From Moringa oleifera (taxonomy: Eukaryota; Streptophyta; Magnoliopsida; Brassicales; Moringaceae): DNA of 64,000 bases. Each line of letters opens with the position of its first letter. The first letter of the stretch is position 1. Location: positions 1 through 64,000 of the forward strand of contig JAJFZO010000023.1 of NCBI GenBank assembly GCA_021397835.1, read 5' to 3'. Under the pieces are notes generated by a model. The model ran no database searches. It was not told the DNA's origin and saw only the letters and a program-made list of their open reading frames with translations. Position numbers and translations under genes: made by a program. This document shows positions 11,870-24,183 of this stretch, in pieces.

Positions 11870-13504
11870 GTTACTAGAATAGATGAAAGTTCTTGTATTT
11901 GCCATCTCTGGGGAAACATTGAATGGAGACTGTACCGGGTTCACATCAAAATTCACAATGTCTTTGAGTTTGAGATTATGGTGGCTTAGATTTTGGACAT
12001 TTCTCAGATCTTACAACAATTGACAGCTTAAAAGGACTTTATGCAGGGGCAACGTCATCATTTCTTGGGATGGCTTTTAAGAGGTTGCTACATTTGGGCA
12101 TCTATTCTCAGACCGAACAGGAACTGCGTGTATGATAGCACACCATTTCTTAATTGTATTTGAAACCCCAATGAATACCGAGAACCATAATAGCCAATTA
12201 CTAGCTTCCTATATTATGTACATATAATTCTTTGAAGGTGTCACGCACCTATTACCCACTTGGTTTTTGTATTTTACTTCGTAATGAAGGGAGGAGTACA
12301 GAGTAATTTGCCGCAACCCCAAGCAATAATTCCTTCTGCCGCTTTTAGTGGGGTAGCTATCATGACTTTTGTATTGGAGTCACTGCTGGCTTCTTCATGC
12401 AAAGAAGGCTCTACAGCTTCTCTCCAGGTGGTAGCTCTCATTCAGCGACCCATCCCAAATTACTGCCCCATCTCAAGGCCTAATGCCCAGTGAGTTCCAA
12501 AGAAGAAAAACATACCAGTCAGGTTGGAGAACTGAGCTCATATTTGGTGATCAAATCTTCGGCAACATCAAGAATGGCTTCACCTAATAGCATTAACTCC
12601 GATACTTATTTGGATCAACCATGGAAACAAGAGGAATCAAGAACGGAGGAGGAGAGGGAGAAGAAGAAAATGGGCATTTTTTGAAATTTCATGGTGGTCT
12701 TTCAATAACTGTTAACATGGAAAAGATAATACCGTTAACATTAAAAAGTTTAAGTTAAGATTGTTTTCTTTCCATACACAAATTTGAAAGTTTGAATCCA
12801 TTTATATTGAATTTGTTATTTAAAATAAATATAAAATTTTTACTTTAAATTTAAATATATTTAAATTAAATTTAAATATATTTAAATTAAATTTAATTAA
12901 ATTTTTAATTAAAATTTTTTTATCCTTTTTTGTTTTTATAAAATAAAAAATTATGAAAACAAAAAATGACTCCAAAATGGAAAAATGGTTATACAAATGG
13001 GAGGGGGGCAGACGATCGCATCCTGCCCCGGCTTACATGCTATAGGAGGAGATGACTGCACCGCGTTGAGCTTGCCATTGCTGTCAAATTTGATCGACCT
13101 CTTTTAGTGTAACGGATTCCTCATCGTGGTTGTCAATTTCGAAGTTTCTCTGCAAAAGAATTGGTTGAGAGTGTGGGTGATGAAGGAATATAACCCTAGT
13201 CAAGGGTACTGCACTCCGACTTACAGAGAGAATAGGGAGGTTTTGATGCCGATAGAGGTAGGCTCGTGTGATCTCTTGGAAGTTGGGACCAGCCTCTACA
13301 GACCAAACATGTCGCAATTCCCGCGAGATAAACGATTAATTTGCCAAAATCGGTGATCAGAAGGAGTCCGACAAACAGAATCTGTCGATTTATTACTTAG
13401 TAAACTGAATTGCTTACATAGTTCAAGAAAACTAATCAAAACCTCTATGATTTATTCCAGGAGAGAGAAATGTTCTTAGCATCCTCCACACAGATTACTA
13501 TCGA
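11870..13504. other. intergenic, low-information, partly AT-rich
   Basis: Short plus-strand open frames at 12260-12493, 12490-12684 and 13126-13356 have no recognised domain. About 12720-13000 is AT-rich with TTTAAATATA-type direct repeats. From 13310 the sequence is the 3' flank of CRP2, alike to those of CRP1 and CRP4. Confidence 0.45.
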
Positions 13505-13847
13505 TTACACGTTCAACTTTGGCGGATGGCCGCATCTACAATCACAGAGTTGCAATCGGCACCTGACGTTCTTGCAGCCGCAGAAGGTATAACAGTCTTC
13601 ATGCCTCAAGCACTCGATCGACTGTTCACCCTCCCTTGCCTCGGTTCCTTCTGAGAAGCCTGTCATGGTAAATGTTTGGATTATTAAGAGGAATGACCCA
13701 TTTTGCAGGGAAATAATGGTAAATGACCGGATTGCCCTTGACATAATATTCTCATTGTTTAAAGCTGAAATAGCACTTTCATTACACTGGTTTTTCTGTC
13801 CAACAAGTGCAAAAGTAAAAAGAAAGTAAAAACCAAACCACATCCAT

Positions 13848-13887
<40 letters not shown>

Positions 13888-14219
13888 AGGGTTTGTCAAT
13901 AAATTGAGATTGAATCAAAACTTGTAAATTCACTCTTTTAGGAAATATAAGAACCATGAAATGATATTTTCAATCTAATAAATTGTTCTGATTTGCTAAA
14001 CGATTCAATTGAATTTAAATTTTTTATCCAATCAAAATTCATTAAGATAATGACATTGAATCATAGATTACGAGCCTCTTGATGATATTGAGACATATTA
14101 GCAAAGTAATCACAAAAGCACAAAAACGCAATAAAAATAATAAGAGGAGAAAAAGACTTGCATGAAGCAATGAAAACAAGGGCAATCAAGAAAACAAGCT
14201 TGAGTGAGGCTTTCTCCAT
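13505..14219 (-). CDS. secreted cysteine-rich peptide 2 (CRP2), 2 exons, GC-AG intron
   Basis: Exon 1 (14219-14162) encodes MEKASLKLVFLIALVFIAS. Exon 2 (13659-13505) encodes the linker EGTEAREGEQSIE and eight cysteines spaced 5-3-1-4-4-1-1, ending GHPPKLNV. The total is 70 residues. The 502-bp intron begins with GC (GCAAGT) where paralogues have GT, a tolerated but less efficient donor. It contains a TA microsatellite (about 13853-13882). The TATA element is at 14280-14290. The last Cys pair is one residue closer than in the other members. The gene belongs to the CRP1-CRP12 family; function unknown. Confidence 0.75.
13853..13882. repeat. (TA)n microsatellite in the CRP2 intron
   Basis: About fifteen alternating TA units lie inside the CRP2 intron. 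They may explain why this intron is longer than the roughly 80-140 bp of the other intact members. Confidence 0.9.
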
Positions 14220-15643
14220 TGGATTGGATTGATTTTATCACATGAGCTTTATTATGTGCTAATATATTATGATATTACATGTATTTATAGGCAAATAGGA
14301 TTACTTTGATAGGTATCTTAATAAGAATATAACTTTTTTCTATGGTCAAATTCAATTTAATGAAGAGAAAACTGTTAGCATTATTTTATGGCAAGATATT
14401 TGTAGGTGGTCTGGGTGATATGTTAATCTTAAGTGCAAGTTTCAAATAGACACAGACGTTAAATTTGAGTTACTTTGAATCTTATTAAAAAACTTAAAAA
14501 TTAAAATATATAAATTAAAAATTTTATATAATGAATTTTAACTTAAAAATTTACATAAACATAAAAAATATAATCAAACTTCCATCACAAAAAAAAATTT
14601 AAAACTTTTTTGAATATTAAAAACTATATATTTATAATTTTAAACTATCAAGAATTGTAACAAATATTTCATGAATTAAAAATTATTTATTTAAAAAATA
14701 AATTTAAAATAAAATATAAATTTATTTAAATTATTTTTAAAATATTTAAATATAAAATACTATTAATTTAGCCTCGTTGAGTGAAACTTCAAATTCAAAA
14801 ATTTCTTTTCGATATTCATCTTTATATCTATGAAATATAAAATTTAATTTAAATTTCAACAAGCCAAATGAGCTTGTTACATATATAATCTGTTAGCTTG
14901 TTTAATTAAGCTTAATGAATTAACCTATCAACATTTTAATTCAAAATTTAAGATTGGTGATCTATTTATTTATTAAACAGACTAATCTTAATTCAAATTA
15001 ATTATTGCCACGTCATGACCCTGATTTCCTCCATAAAATAAAAACATGGTTTCTGACTTCTCACTTCCTTTGTACTTGAAGAATAATTTGCTTTTATCAT
15101 AGTTTATCTGAATCTTTTGTTAATCTAAATTATACTGAAATTTTGATAAAATAATAATATGTGATAATTTAATAAAATTAGTAATTAAAATTTATTTAAT
15201 TATTATATTAAATTATCAAAATATTGTTTAAATTTTTATTAAAAATTCAATTCAAATTAATAAAATATTTTTTTTCTTCTGTGACTCTCTGCTAGTTCAG
15301 GTTTGTTGCTTTTGAGGTTAGGTCAATTGGGCTCTTTCTCTACCTCTCATCCAACTATTATTGATGGGCCTAAAACATTGGCCCATTTTTCTTTGCCAGA
15401 GTGATCAGACCTATCCAGATCCCACACCCTACAACATACTATTAATTTATACTATTAACATGAAACAAATTCTTTAGAGGAATTAATCCTGAAATCCCAT
15501 GTAGAATTTGTTGATTTATATCTTGGAAACTAGCTTTGCTCATACTGTTGGACAAAATTAACCAAAGCTGGTCTGATCTATTCGAGAAAGAGTATCAATG
15601 TTCTTGGCATATGCTCGAAGCCAATGGTCACTATAGTTTATTG
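14220..15643. other. CRP2 promoter, AT-rich spacer and CRP3 3' flank
   Basis: The conserved CRP upstream blocks occupy about 14270-14440. From 14450 to 15460 the DNA is AT-rich and non-coding. From about 15470 the sequence matches the 3' flank of CRP5 (19860-20000), including the string that carries the two stop-proximal regions. Confidence 0.5.
14280..14290 (-). promoter_or_regulatory. TATA box of CRP2
   Basis: CTATAAATACA on the minus strand, about 60 bases before the ATG, at the same spacing and with the same sequence as in CRP3, CRP8 and CRP9. Confidence 0.65.
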
Positions 15644-16003
15644 TTATGGATTACATGCACTTTCAACTTTGGCAGCAGGAGGAGGACATCCTCCACATTG
15701 ACAAACGTAAAAATTGCATGTGTTGTTTTTGCAGCCCCGGCAAGGACCCACACCGCAGTCGGAATTTGTGTAGCACTCGATCGGTTGTCCCCCTGGAATC
15801 ACCTCAATTGCATTTGACGACAAACCTGTCAAAATTAAAGGAAAATGATTTATTTTATCAAAAAATAATGACTGAGGACTTAGTTTATTTTAAAAAAATA
15901 AAAAAACATGAAAAAAATATTTATATAAAAAGAAAACTTAATTACATGAAGCAATAACAATTAGAGCGGACAAGAAAACCAACTTGAGTGAAGCTTTTTC
16001 CAT
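15644..16003 (-). CDS. secreted cysteine-rich peptide 3 (CRP3), 2 exons
   Basis: Exon 1 (16003-15946) encodes the signal peptide MEKASLKLVFLSALIVIAS. A 120-bp intron starting GTAATT is followed by exon 2 (15825-15644); the total is 79 residues. The mature part runs SSNAIEVIPGGQPIE, then cysteines spaced 5-4-2-4-4-1-2, and a longer tail, PPPAAKVESACNP, that adds a ninth Cys. Exon 2 is nearly identical to that of CRP5, 4.4 kb away, so the two arose by recent duplication or conversion. Secreted peptide of unknown function. Confidence 0.8.
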
Positions 16004-18748
16004 TGGATTTGATTGACTTTATCACTACTTGAACTTAATTATGTGTTATGTATTGTGAGGTTACTTGTATTTATAGGCAAAGGGAATTATTTTGATAGGT
16101 AACTTAATGAAAAATACAGTGTTTATGGTCAAATTCTATCTAATGGAATAGAAAATTAAACGGTCAAGCATTTCTAAAGGTCAATGGTGTTATTAGGTTG
16201 CCATATTTGGTCGTATGTGGTAAAAATATGATATGGGTGCTCTCAATTTTTTTTTTTATATTTATTATATAAAACAAATAAAATATAATAAATTTAATAT
16301 TTTTCTAAATTTTTGAATTTTATTAAATATAATAATAATAATCACAGATACAATGCCTATAAAAACAAATAAGAATTACATTCTCTTGCTTCATGTAAAA
16401 CAAATCAGATTTCTTCCATTTCTTTGATTATATTTTTCTATCTTCAACAGTTAAAGAGTGAATTCTTGCAAAGCATTGGTACGATTAGCTTTTTAACAAT
16501 CTTAAATTAAATGAATCGTAAAATCATATAAAATTCACAAACTTCTGTAGTTATAATAGGTGTAGACACACTTTCCCGCAAACCCTTTTCTCTTTTTTTA
16601 TATTGTATTTTTTAATATTTTTTAAAACTAATTTAGAATATGATTTTCTAAAATAACCCATAAAATATATTAAAAAAAAAACTAACTCGTTTCTTAATTT
16701 ATTTATCATCATTAGAGGAAATTTAATGCTGGGGAAATCTAGAGACTTGCATAATTTTATAGATTTTTGGAGAATATTCTTAAAGCTGTGAAACGAGGAC
16801 GTATCTAAGCAATCTTTGAGGAAGACGCCAAGTCATCAATTTGGCTTTCAATTTCAAGTGTTTCTCGTCTCCATTGGAGACGTTTAAAATAGCTTCACCA
16901 ATTTGGTGCAACAATGTTGTTTTCTTTCTTTTTTTTTATAAAAAATATATATTAATAAATTTTTTAATTTTTTTATAAAATATATTTTTGATAAAATAAT
17001 TTAATATACATATTATATTATTAAAAAATATATTATTAAAAAAATCTCATTAAGAGTTTTAAACATAATCAATATTTAATATATAATTAATAAAAAATAT
17101 AATTACAAAATTAAATTAGTAAATTATTAATTTTAAAAATTACATGAAATTTAAATTATTATATAATAATTAATTAATATTAATTAATATTATAAATATT
17201 ATTTATCTATAATTATTGTTTAATATTATTAAAATGATATTTTTAATATCAAATTAATAAATAAGTTAAAATTAAAAATTAAAGTCAAAATATTTTAAAA
17301 AAATTCTCATTTAATATTATAATAATATTAAATTTGATAAAATCATCTCTGACGAATACGAAAATCAACAGTTGGCATTCTGACTTATGATTTCGTGTCT
17401 CCAAAGAGATTCTAAAATGTAGTGCAGCATTGTTGCTGCATCATTTGTCTTTTTTTTTTTTAAATAAAAAAATTATATTATAATTTTTTTAATTTTTATA
17501 TAAATATATTTATGATAAATGTTTAAATATACACATTATATTATTGGAAAAAAAATTTAATTATTAAAAATATTTTATTAAAAACTGTAAAGTAAAATTA
17601 ATATTTAATTACTTAATAATAATAATATCATATATAATTTTTAAAATATTATTTAAAGAAATTGACTTTGCATTTAGTGATATATTAATTGAGTATTTAT
17701 GGGATCATTATGATAATTTAAAAAATTAAATATTATAATATATTAATGATTTTATTTTCTTTTATATTAATTATTTAATAAAATTTTAATGTCAATATTA
17801 ATCATTTATTTCAAATCTGCCTATCAAAAAATTATCTTATATTGTCCTAGCTATAAGTATCATCAACTCATAAAAATAATTAACTAAAAATATTAATTAA
17901 AAATATTATTAGAAAATATTAATTAGTATTATAAATAGTAAATATTAATAAAAATTATTAAAATAATATTTATAAAACTAATTTGATGTAAATAAATTAA
18001 AGATGAAAAAATTTTGATATTATTAATTTTTTTTAAAAAATCTCTATGAACACCAAAATGATATTAAATTTAGTATATAAAATTGATAATGACCTAAGGA
18101 TGAAGATGGTCTTAAGCAGGCTAAACGACAAAAAATCTGTCCACTTTCGACATCTTGTCCTTTACATTTGACTTTTTAAATTCGTGTCTTTTTAAAGGTG
18201 ACGGTTAGCTGCGTATTGGAGACCGGCTTGATGTGCCAAGATTGGATGCCTGTAAGGGAAGCCTAAAAGAAGATTGCGCTAGAGTCCCCATTTTAAATAA
18301 TTTTTATTATTAATTATTTTGATAATATAATTTTTTAAAAAATTATTTTTAATTTTAAAAACAGTTTGTTAAATATTGTTTACAATATTTAAAAATTTTA
18401 AATTAAAATTTATTGTAAGAATCTCCAATTTAAATTATTTCTTTATAAAAATTAAAATTTTTTTGCCCAATTAAAATTTGATGTTTATTCAGTTTTTTTA
18501 ATATCTAAATCATGGGTACATCACAAATCACATGTTTTTAAATGAACAAGTTCGATCCGATCGATAGATTAAAAGTGTTGCAATTCCGGATTAATTTGCA
18601 GAAATCGATGAGCAAAAGGAATCCGGGAAGCCAAACAAAATCTGTCGATTTATTACTTGCAAACTAGTTTTCTTACATTGTTCGAGAAAATTAACAAAAA
18701 GCTGTAGGATTTATTCAAGGGAAGTGAAGTTTTGTTAATCAGCATCCT
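16004..18748. other. CRP3 promoter, long AT-rich spacer with a diverged tandem repeat, CRP4 3' flank
   Basis: CRP upstream blocks end near 16230. From there to 18560 the DNA is strongly AT-rich with no gene. Two diverged direct copies of a roughly 0.6-kb unit lie at about 16780-17340 and 17380-18100. Each has a GC-richer start (GTCTCC, CAACAATG/CAGCATTG), then the same order of AT-rich motifs. From 18570 the sequence is the conserved 3' flank of CRP4. Confidence 0.45.
16066..16076 (-). promoter_or_regulatory. TATA box of CRP3
   Basis: CTATAAATACA on the minus strand, about 63 bases upstream of the CRP3 ATG, in the same context as in its paralogues. Confidence 0.65.
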
Positions 18749-19094
18749 TCACACTAATGGTTCTCTTATCTTTGGGGGAATGCATGGAGAGCAATCGCAT
18801 AGGTGGTTAACACACTTGGCCTCCTCGCATTTGCAGACCAAAATGCAGTATTGATCTTCCGAGCACTGTGGCTCTTCAACCACCGTTGCCTCAATTCCGT
18901 GCGACAAGCCTGTCATAATAGACATTTGGGTAAGTTAATTTGGAGAGAATGACCCATTTTACACGAAAAATAATGATAAAATCACTGGATTTTCAAAGAG
19001 ATTGAATTCTAATGCATTTTTAACATGAAAACTTACAGGAAGCAATCACAAGAAGGGCAAGCAAGAAAACCAAGTTGAGTGAAGCTTTGGCCAT
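18749..19094 (-). CDS. secreted cysteine-rich peptide 4 (CRP4), 2 exons
   Basis: Exon 1 (19094-19037) encodes MAKASLNLVFLLALLVIAS; exon 2 (18909-18749) brings the total to 72 residues across a 127-bp GT-AG intron. Cysteines are spaced 5-3-1-4-4-1-2, as in CRP1, its closest paralogue (shared GIEAT and EEPQC). Relative to CRP1 a deletion of some 30 bp has removed the old stop, so the frame runs into former 3' UTR and ends KIREPLV. The TATA element is at 19154-19163. Secreted peptide of unknown function. Confidence 0.78.
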
Positions 19095-20003
19095 TGGACT
19101 TGATTAGCTTCTCACTTTGAGCTTTATTCTGAGTTATGTGTTGTGAGGTTGTCTGTATTTATAAAAGCGAAGGTCAAACTCTATTTAATGAAAGAAAAAA
19201 AGAGTTAGCATTTATATGGCATGAAATTTGGAAATTACTATATTGGCTGATATGCAAATCTTAAGGTCAACTCATGAATTTATTACTTTAAAAAGAGGAC
19301 CAGGATGGAGAGCCCACAAGACCATTGGAGGTCATGAAAAGCTCATTAAAAGAAGAACTCGTCAACTGGCTAACATAATAGGATGGAGATCAACGACATC
19401 AAAGAACCTTGGTAGAAGGGAAATGAGGAAGAGAGAGAAAGAGAAACAGACAAAGTAAAAAGAATTTTTTTTTTTTTTTAAATCTCAATGTCACCTTGGT
19501 AAAATCCAACTACTATTAATGGGGAGAATGTCCCATTAACAAAAAAATTTGTATCGACTTGATATAAAATTTTAAGATTTATTTCATTATTTTTTTAATA
19601 TCAAAGCATGATTCGGTACTCAAGCTACATTTTAAGATTTTTTAAAATATTTATCAAATATAAAATATATATTTATCACATATGTAGAATTAAATTTTTC
19701 TTTAAAAAGTTATCAAATTTTAGTAGATTATCATATTGTAGTGATTTATGTTTCTTAATTTTTTAAAAATTTATATATTTTTTACATGTTAGTTCCTCCT
19801 ACAAAGGCGAACTTAACTTCATTTAATTAATTTATTTTTTTACTAATCCGAAAATGCCAAATAAAATATGCTCATTTACAGCTTAGAAACCGGTTTTTCT
19901 CACATTGTTGGACAAAATTAACCAAAGGCTGTCCGATTTATTCGAGAAAGAGTATCAATGCTCTTACCATCTCCTCGACACTAATGGTCACTATAGTTTA
20001 TTG
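19095..20003. other. CRP4 promoter and spacer to CRP5
   Basis: The shared CRP upstream blocks lie at 19190-19265. The plus-strand open frame at 19228-19458 overlaps them and has no recognisable domain. From 19460 to 19860 the DNA is AT-rich, then the CRP5 3' flank begins. Confidence 0.45.
19154..19163 (-). promoter_or_regulatory. TATA box of CRP4
   Basis: TATAAATACA on the minus strand, about 60 bases upstream of the CRP4 ATG. Confidence 0.6.
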
Positions 20004-20327
20004 TTATGGATTACATGCACTTTCAACTTTGGCAGCAGGAGGAGGACATCCTCCACATTGGCAAACGTAAAAATTGCATGTGTTGTTTTTGCAGCCCCGG
20101 CAAGGACCCACGCCGCAGTCGGAATTTGTGTAGCACTCGATGGGTTGTCCCCCTGGACTCACCTCAATGGCATTTGACGACAGACCTGTCAAAATTAAAG
20201 GAAAATGATCTATTTAATCCAAAAATAACGAATTATGACCTAATTTAAAAAATAAAAAAATAAATAAAAGGGAAACAATAACAATTAGAGCAACCAAAAA
20301 AACGAAGCTGAGTGAAGCTTTCTCCAT
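20004..20327 (-). pseudogene. CRP5, near-copy of CRP3 with the splice donor lost
   Basis: Exon 2 (20185-20004) is almost identical to CRP3 (same eight-Cys core and ACNP tail) and has an intact acceptor. Exon 1 from the ATG at 20327 encodes MEKASLSFVFLVALIVIVS. Where CRP3 has the donor GTAATT, this copy reads CCCTTTTATT (about 20271-20262), so no GT or GC donor exists at the right phase. Unless another donor within exon 1 is used, the peptide cannot be made. The TATA element at 20394-20403 is retained. Likely a recent pseudogene. Confidence 0.65.
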
Positions 20328-20928
20328 TGGATTTGATTGGCTTTTTATCACTTGAGAGCTTTATTATGTCCTATGTAATACTGTTAGTTTATATGTATTT
20401 ATAAGAAAATTAAGGGAATTATTTTGATAGTTATCTTATTGAGCATATATACTCTTTTATAGTCAAATTCTATTTAATGAAAAAAAAAAAAAGAGAAAGC
20501 AATTAGCATTTTTATATGTCAAAGATATTATTAAGTTGCCGTATTTGGTGTGATATGCATATCCTAAGAGCTTCAAATCTGATTAACATCATCTCCTCCT
20601 CCTTATCCCCAAAATCAAGGACGTAATTAATGAAACAAAGTAAGGTTAAGGATGTCTTTTCCGTCTTTCTTCTTTGTAATCATATCATTTTTTGTTTACT
20701 TCCAAATTCTCCATTTAATAAAAATCAAAGGGAAGGTTTCATCCATTGGTAAAGATATGATACGGGTACACTCAATTTTTCAATATATTTAATAAAATTA
20801 AATATACAATACTACAATATATTTAATATTCTTTTAATATTTTAATTTTTGTATATGTACATATATTATAAAAATAATATATGTACATATATACTAAAAT
20901 AGTATTGGTCACTATAGCTTATTGTTGA

Positions 20929-21065
20929 TTACATATTCAGCCTTGCCAGAAGGTGATCAAATCCGCAAATGCAAAAGTTACCGTTGCAGTGATTGTCTTC
21001 GCATCCATTGGAGAAGATAAGGCACGCTTGAGCACTTGTGCACTCCACCGATTTTTCTATTTGAC
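20929..21065 (-). pseudogene. CRP6, decayed cysteine-rich exon
   Basis: The minus-strand reading EKSVECTSAQACLIFSNG, continuing through CNGNFCICG and ending ARLNM, keeps six cysteines (spacing 5-6-4-4-1) and the family's terminal LNM/LNV before TAA. The usual acceptor and GLSSN-type linker are missing, and no signal-peptide exon is found within the next kilobase. The exon is an old relic of the family. Confidence 0.6.
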
Positions 21066-22255
21066 ATTGTAAACTAGTAATTCAAATTAAGATCGTCTAA
21101 CTTATATGAATCGCAATAGTTGGATTGAAAAATCTAAACCAAACTCAAAATCAAATGGAACCCCATTCGTCCCTTACCAAGGGGAAACAAATTTAAATTG
21201 AAACCTGAATCAATAAGACATTCTAATTATATATTCTTAACATATTTAACACCCACCTTTGCTATGGTCTCCGAAGCCTCATATTTCATAAGCTCAATGA
21301 AAACTCAATAGGTCATGGTCTTAAGGTTGTTGTTTTTGGTATAATAAACAGTACCAAAAAAACTTGAAAAGATATTTGACTTACTTCAAAAAAAAAAAAT
21401 TGAAATAAGTTATTGGAACAAGTAAGCATATAAAATTTTACTTTTGTTAGATCGAATTTAGAGTTTAATTTTATTTTTTTAAGACAAAATCGCTCCCAAT
21501 TAATGCCGATAGGTTGATTGTAGATATCTTTTAGAATACAATAATCTCTTTTTTTTTAAAAAAAATAGTACTTCTTCAATTTATAAAAATAATGAACCAA
21601 TTTATGCTTACTATCTTTCAAAAACAACTTCTTATTTTTAATGAATGAAGAATGAATGATTTAATTGTAATGAATTATTAATTTGGTTACGAGAGATGAT
21701 CTTTATAAATGTCAAAATGTGACTTTAATTAAGGAGCGAGAGCCAAAGGGAGATGATTTATTTTAATGGAAAGACATTCATTCAAAAATTAGAAGATATA
21801 TTTTTTTTTCTACATTTTTATTCAAAGACCTTTTTTCTCTACAATTTTCTTTGTATTGTACTTTTTAAAAATTAATAAAAAAATATTGACATCAAAATCT
21901 TTCTTTCATCTTTATAAATAATGACATATTTATCCTTTTGACTAAGAGAGTTACAAAGAATTACGAAATATAATAAAAAAGCTTAATCATGATTCATATC
22001 TAACACCCATAACATATACCATTATATTATTAGTTTGTAATTTGAATGATTAGCGGAAGGAAACAAATTCTTTAGAGGAATTAATCCGAAATGCCAAAAA
22101 TAATATGTTGATTTATAGCTCGAAAACTAGCTTAATTTGCTCACATTGTTTGATAAAATTAATCAAAAGGATGTATTATTTATTCGAAAAAAATATCACT
22201 GTTCATAGCACATCCTCGATACTAATAACTACGACAATTTATTATTATTGATTGA
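21066..22255. other. AT-rich spacer; the segmental duplication begins near 21932
   Basis: No gene is seen to 21930. From there the sequence matches 29733 onward in the same direction. It contains the 3' flank of CRP7 (22060-22250), which is alike to that of CRP9. Confidence 0.5.
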
Positions 22256-22564
22256 TTACACATTCAACTTTGGGGGAGGAGGACATTTGCCGCAAATACA
22301 ATAACCTCTGCATATGTGAATTGCACAGCCTGGGCAAAAACTGATGCAATCGTTATCGTTGTGGCAAATGAATGATTGTTCCCCTTCCTTTGCCTCGATT
22401 TCATTTGATGACAAACCTATTATAAATATCATTGAGTAAATCATCTATTTCATGAAAAATAATGAATCATGATCTAATTTTCAAAAAAAAAAAAAAAAAC
22501 ACTTACATAAAGTAATAACAACGAGAGCGACCAAGAAAACGAACTTGAGTGAAGCTTTCTCCAT
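22256..22564 (-). CDS. secreted cysteine-rich peptide 7 (CRP7), 2 exons
   Basis: Exon 1 (22564-22507) encodes MEKASLKFVFLVALVVITL. Exon 2 (22416-22256) follows a 90-bp GT-AG intron; the total is 72 residues. The mature part has an acidic linker (SSNEIEAKEGEQS) and cysteines spaced 5-3-2-4-3-1-2, ending PPPPKLNV. The direct paralogue in the distal duplication copy is CRP9; CRP8 is an inverted relative. The TATA element is weak (TATAAACA, 22627-22634). Secreted peptide of unknown function. Confidence 0.8.
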
Positions 22565-23959
22565 TGAATTTGATTGACTTTATCACTACTTGAGCTTCGT
22601 TATGTGCTATGTGATGTGAGGATACTTGTTTATAAGCAAAGGGGATTATTTTGATAGGTATCCTAATGAGAATATACCCTTTCAGAGTCAAATTCAACAT
22701 AATGAGAGTAACTCTCTATATGGTAACATATTTATAAGTTATTAAATTGGCAGATATGCAAATCTTGACACCATTGACTAATTCAAACTTGTTGTAAATA
22801 ATTAAAAAATTAAAAAATTTTAAAAAAATTTGACCATAATTTAAATATATTTTAATATTTTATGATAATTTTTAAATTAAAATTTGTTGCATAAAATTTT
22901 TTATTTATAATCTTTTTTAATAAATTAGAAGCTACATCCAATTTAGCCTTAATTAATTAAAAATTCATATGTAAAATTGCTTTATAATATTAACCCAAAT
23001 AAAAAAGGAGAAGTTTAAAGATCATTAATCCAAATCGATTGTATGATATGTAATAATAATCTTGTAATGTATATTATTAAAATAAATAATCAAAAATGAA
23101 GATAAAAATCAATTTTAAAAATGTCAAAGACAAAATAGTAAGTTTTTTTTTTCTTTCAATGTTGCTTTCATCTAAAATTATGTAATTTTGATTAAAAAAT
23201 AATTTAAATGATTTTTTAAAACAATGTGTCATTTTCATTAAAATAAATAAATTTTATTTGATAACACAACACCATTTTAACTTCTTAAATTAATAATAAT
23301 TCTTAAATGCATCGAAAATACTAAAAATTTAATTTGCTGTTCAACAAGTGAAATTGGTGGAGTCTATTCGACTTTAAAACATTAGTATAATATTATGATC
23401 TTTTATTTTTATTTTTATTGATGTTAATAGAAAAAACAATTCAAAATTAATTTTTTAACTAATATCTATTATAATAATTGGATTGAAAAAACTAAACCAA
23501 ATTTGAAATGGAATGGGACAAGTTAAGGTTATCTTTGTTTCTTTCCTTTTAAGAAACAAATATTCGTCCCTAATCAATGTAAATCAAATTTAAATTAAAT
23601 CCTATCTCAACAAGACATACTAATCATAAATTGTTACCACATTTAAGTTAATACTCACCGGTGGCATGGGCCTCTTAAATTTTAAGATTTAGTTTTTTTA
23701 TTAAACTAAGTTGTGTTTAGCTCTTTATAAAATGATAATATACGTCAATTTAATAAAATCAATGAATGATTTTTTTTATTTTTTATATTAATATATTAAT
23801 AATTATTTTTTACTTTTTATTAAAAATTTAATGCTGATTAAAATTAATAAAATAAATTTTATTTTAAGCTTTATATCTCATCAACCCAATGAAAGCTCAA
23901 GAAAATTAACGGACACGATTCTTATATATATCCTCGAAAGTAATGGTCATGAGTGCTAT
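22565..23959. other. CRP7 promoter and AT-rich spacer
   Basis: The CRP upstream blocks run to about 22770. The rest is AT-rich non-coding DNA matching 30560-31720 of the distal copy. Confidence 0.5.
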
Positions 23960-24183
23960 CTTTTATTAGAATATGTTTATCGAAGCTGCTAAGGTAACCT
24001 TTGAATGAATTGGCTGTTACACTTGGCTTGTCTTGACAAGTTCGAGTAGCTTTGCATTTTTTTTTTTGCACTGTAAAAATAAGATAAGAAGAAATATGTC
24101 AAAAAAAAGAAAAAAGAACTTACTTGAAGCCATGACAATATAATGACAACCAAGAAAACAAACTTGAGTGAGAATTTTTCCAT
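23960..24183 (-). CDS. short secreted peptide with CRP-type signal exon (CRP10a)
   Basis: Exon 1 (24183-24124) encodes MEKFSLKFVFLVVIILSWLQ, a signal peptide like that of the CRPs but ending in phase 0 at CAA|GTAAGT. Downstream, an acceptor near 24070 opens a frame reading KCKATRTCQDKPSVTANSF, with only two cysteines. The frame continues past 23960 and its stop is not firmly placed, so the end given is approximate. The whole unit recurs at 31970-31730 as CRP10b. It may be a truncated CRP or a separate short peptide. Exon borders are tentative. Confidence 0.45.

Noticed and set aside
12260..12684. Two overlapping plus-strand frames
   Set aside because: No domain, splice context or paralogue is seen; AT-poor DNA alone explains their length.
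15536..15957. Plus-strand open frames over CRP3, and the alike ones over CRP5 (19905-20248)
   Set aside because: They are antisense shadows of the peptide exons; their likeness to each other only reflects the duplicated minus-strand genes.
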